Part shown: positions 58,561-64,000 of the stretch, one piece after another
Numbering within the stretch: the first letter of the stretch is position 1
Layout of the letters: each line of letters begins with the position of its first letter
Assembly: GCA_946894095.1 (NCBI GenBank)
Contig: OX335665.1
Span: forward strand, 5,714,001 to 5,778,000
DNA: 64,000 nt
From: Incurvaria masculella
Lineage: Eukaryota > Arthropoda > Insecta > Lepidoptera > Incurvariidae
Direction: 5' to 3'
Program-made: the position numbers and the translations under genes
Notes under the pieces: generated by a model
The model's database searches: none
What the model saw: the letters and a program-made list of their open reading frames with translations, nothing else
What the model was told of the DNA's origin: nothing

Positions 58561-59248
58561 ATATAGATATAGGATCACGAAGAAATCGAGCAAACACTAT
58601 GGAGAAGCCGATATTGCCTGTCAAAAAATATTGTAGGCGTTTGACAGATGTTATCGACAGCGCTTTCGATACCATCTGTCAAAGCGCATATACAATTTTT
58701 GATAGGCGATAGCGCTTACTCGATAGGGTTCGTATTAGGGCATCTGGGATCAAGTACTGAATTGTGTCATAGATTCATAATTACTTAATGGCGTAAGTAG
58801 ATGGCCCAACGCCATAGTGATGGAAGTTTCATACAACGTGTTAAGCAAGCCAGCCCTCTATTGCAATAAACGTATAACTAAGATAGTAACTTCTATTCAA
58901 TAGATCACAACAAAAAGAGTGTTTGCACCAAGAGATGGCGCAGCTATCAGGCTCACTGCTTTTAACCTATTAAAAAGTCATTTTATTTTATGGGTTGTCA
59001 AAAAATGTGTATATTTTCTAAATTTGCAATAAAATTGTATTATTATTCTATGAACAGATCCTATGTTTGTACAGCGCTATCTACTGGCTATTTTGTAAGT
59101 TCTAGGTACGAAAGTGGCGCCATCTATTGTTCGTCCCTTCAGCATTGACCTATTTGAAACATCTAGGTCTTCATTCATCTATGATTAGTATGCTCACCGG
59201 TTTCCAGAACTCGCTGTCCCGTCGTACAAAATAGCCGCCTCCAACGAA

Positions 59249-62711
<3,463 letters not shown>

Positions 62712-62933
62712 TGATTCCTGAGCACGGCGTTCCGAGTATAGGTCTACTGATCACGTCTCCACCGAAATGTGGTAGCCAGCATATATTTATTTATTTATTT
62801 ATTTGGTATACCAACAACATTATAGACACCACAGTTACATAGGAGCACTTTTTTTTTCTTCTTTGTTAGTTCTGTACAGATGCCATCTGCAGTGTTGACT
62901 GCAATAATCATCTCATTTGTATGCCTTATGCTG

Positions 62934-63548
62934 TTTTTTTTTTTTCCTCATCATAGGCCAAAAGAGACTCAGCAGTCTCTTTCCTCTTCGTGTGGCTCCA
63001 TTTGCAGGTTAATTAAATCTTGTCAGTAGACTGGGTATACTATGTCTTTTCAGTCTCGAGAATTGTATGCTGGCCGATCCCATTAGATCCTTTGCAGTTT
63101 TATTTGGATGGTTTTCAATACGTTCCTTGTATCTTGTTGTATGTTTCTGTATTTCATCTCTAACTGTTGGGATATCTAGATCTTCATAAATTTGTTTGTT
63201 AGACACGTACCATGGGATTTTGAATATTCTTCGAATTGTTTTTGTTTGGAATCTCTCCACTATGTCTATATTAGTCTTTGCAGCACTTCCCCAGAGCTGT
63301 ATCCCGTATGTCCAGACCGGTTTGAGGATTGCTTTATATATAGCCATTTTACTGCTGTCATCAAGTTCTGATTGTGGACCGATAAGCCACTGCATATTCC
63401 TCAGCTTGGTGTCTAGTTGCTTCCTTTTGGTCCATATATGTTTTCTCCAGTTTAGCCTTCGATCAAGGTGTATTCCCAGGTATCGGGTATCCTCTGCTTG
63501 TGGTATAGTTGTGCCGTTTAGTGTGACTTGTGGGCATGTTTTCCTCTT
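62934..63548 (-). pseudogene. Jockey-type LINE 3' fragment, interrupted by MITE C
   Basis: RT thumb and C-terminal sequence on the minus strand (63009-63548): RYLGIHLDRRLNWRKHIWTK, LKPVWTYGIQLWGSA, IFKIPWYVSNKQIYEDL, ending SRLKRHSIPSLLTRFN. It is a relative, not a copy, of the jockey-type element at 37.5-39.9 kb. A 12-base poly(A) tail follows (T tract 62934-62945). The frame is broken at 63547 by a TTAA-targeted MITE; the residues just after the insertion point (KRKTCPQ) align with KRGDCPP of the other element, so the insertion split a continuous frame. Confidence 0.8.
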
Positions 63549-64000
63549 AAGGTGGCCCATCCCGCTCATCTCCCCATACAAAAGGGGAAAGAAGATCACG
63601 CTCATTTTTCTTGTCAGAGATCCAAAATTTTGCTCAAAATAGCTTTATTTGATCGAACTAGATGTCTGATGACCATTGGCATTGTAAAGTTGTGTTTGGT
63701 TTCTAAGTTATAAGGTCCGAAAATTCGAATTTTTCGCGCGTTTTATACAATAACTTTGGAGGTGGATTACGCAATGATAAAGTAAGAACATCGTACAAAG
63801 ATTAGTCATCAGACATAGCTTATTTAATCAAGATTTATGATCTATTTGGTTTTTGTTAGATTTTTGACTACAGCGGTCGTGGTTTACTTTTAGCTATAAG
63901 TCGTTTTGAAATTAAAATTTTCGTAAATCTTACCAAATCATACGCTATGCACATTTTCTTTTTTGTGGACATGTTGCATCTTCCTCATCACGGAGCCTGT
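63547..64000 (+). mobile_element. MITE family C, running off the window end
   Basis: TTAAGGTGGCCCATCCCG start; the first ~454 bp match the 549-bp copies. The right end lies beyond 64000. Confidence 0.82.

Larger units (their letters stand above)
56285..59207. other. Divergent intergenic region between CCT5 and NACA
   Basis: About 2.9 kb between the two start regions. It includes a LINE C-terminal remnant (57060-57250), a SINE tail fragment (58428-58560, minus) and a possible small MITE (58575-58740). The rest is AT-rich. Promoters of both genes should lie here; no clear TATA box was found. Confidence 0.6.

Overview
The window is eukaryotic and almost certainly from an insect, most likely a moth or butterfly. 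It holds five conserved housekeeping genes with short exons, GT-AG introns and GC-rich coding codons, set in AT-rich DNA packed with non-LTR retrotransposons, SINEs and short inverted-repeat elements (MITEs). I assign Lepidoptera from the general character of the genes and repeats; no database search was run. No bacterial-type genes, operons, CRISPR arrays or rRNA/tRNA genes were found. The only tRNA-like and 5S-like sequences are the heads of SINEs.

Layout. 1-7.0 kb (+): 3' exons of a CDV3 homologue, with a nested transposon stack in the intron before its first visible exon. 7-12 kb: intergenic repeats. 12.3-15.3 kb (+): complete COX7C (73 aa, two coding exons, plus an intron in the 3'UTR). 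15.6-17.4 kb: SINEs and an RNase H LINE fragment. 17.4-23.5 kb (-) and 24.6-30.7 kb (+): two nearly identical full-length ~6.1 kb non-LTR retrotransposons, head to head about 1 kb apart, each with ORF1 (zinc knuckles) and ORF2 (endonuclease-RT-RNase H). 30.8-36.5 kb (+): complete four-exon Arp6 (ACTR6, 395 aa), whose ATG lies only 93 bp from the second LINE. 37.5-39.9 kb (-): 5'-truncated jockey-type LINE. 40-41.6 kb (-): two possible exons of an unidentified gene. 43.8-56.3 kb (-): complete ten-exon CCT5 (543 aa) with introns full of repeats. 59.2-62.6 kb (+): first three coding exons of NACA; its C-terminal UBA exon(s) are not in the window. 62.9-64 kb: jockey-type LINE fragment cut by a MITE that runs off the end.

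The five genes do not form a pathway. COX7C is a respiratory-chain subunit, Arp6 a subunit of the H2A.Z-exchange remodeller, CCT5 part of the actin/tubulin chaperonin, NACA half of the nascent-chain complex on ribosomes, and CDV3 is poorly characterised. All are expected to be broadly expressed. CCT5 and NACA are divergently transcribed.

The most interesting material is mobile DNA. (1) A head-to-head pair of young LINEs forms a ~6.1 kb inverted repeat, and different target-site duplications show two separate insertions; one copy has lost a catalytic Asp of its endonuclease. (2) Two SINE families share the same body and tail but carry different Pol III heads, one tRNA-like and one 5S-rRNA-like. 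(3) TTAA-flanked MITEs are nested within each other and exist as internal-deletion forms. (4) A foldback element in a CCT5 intron has been amplified in tandem, together with its 31-bp end.
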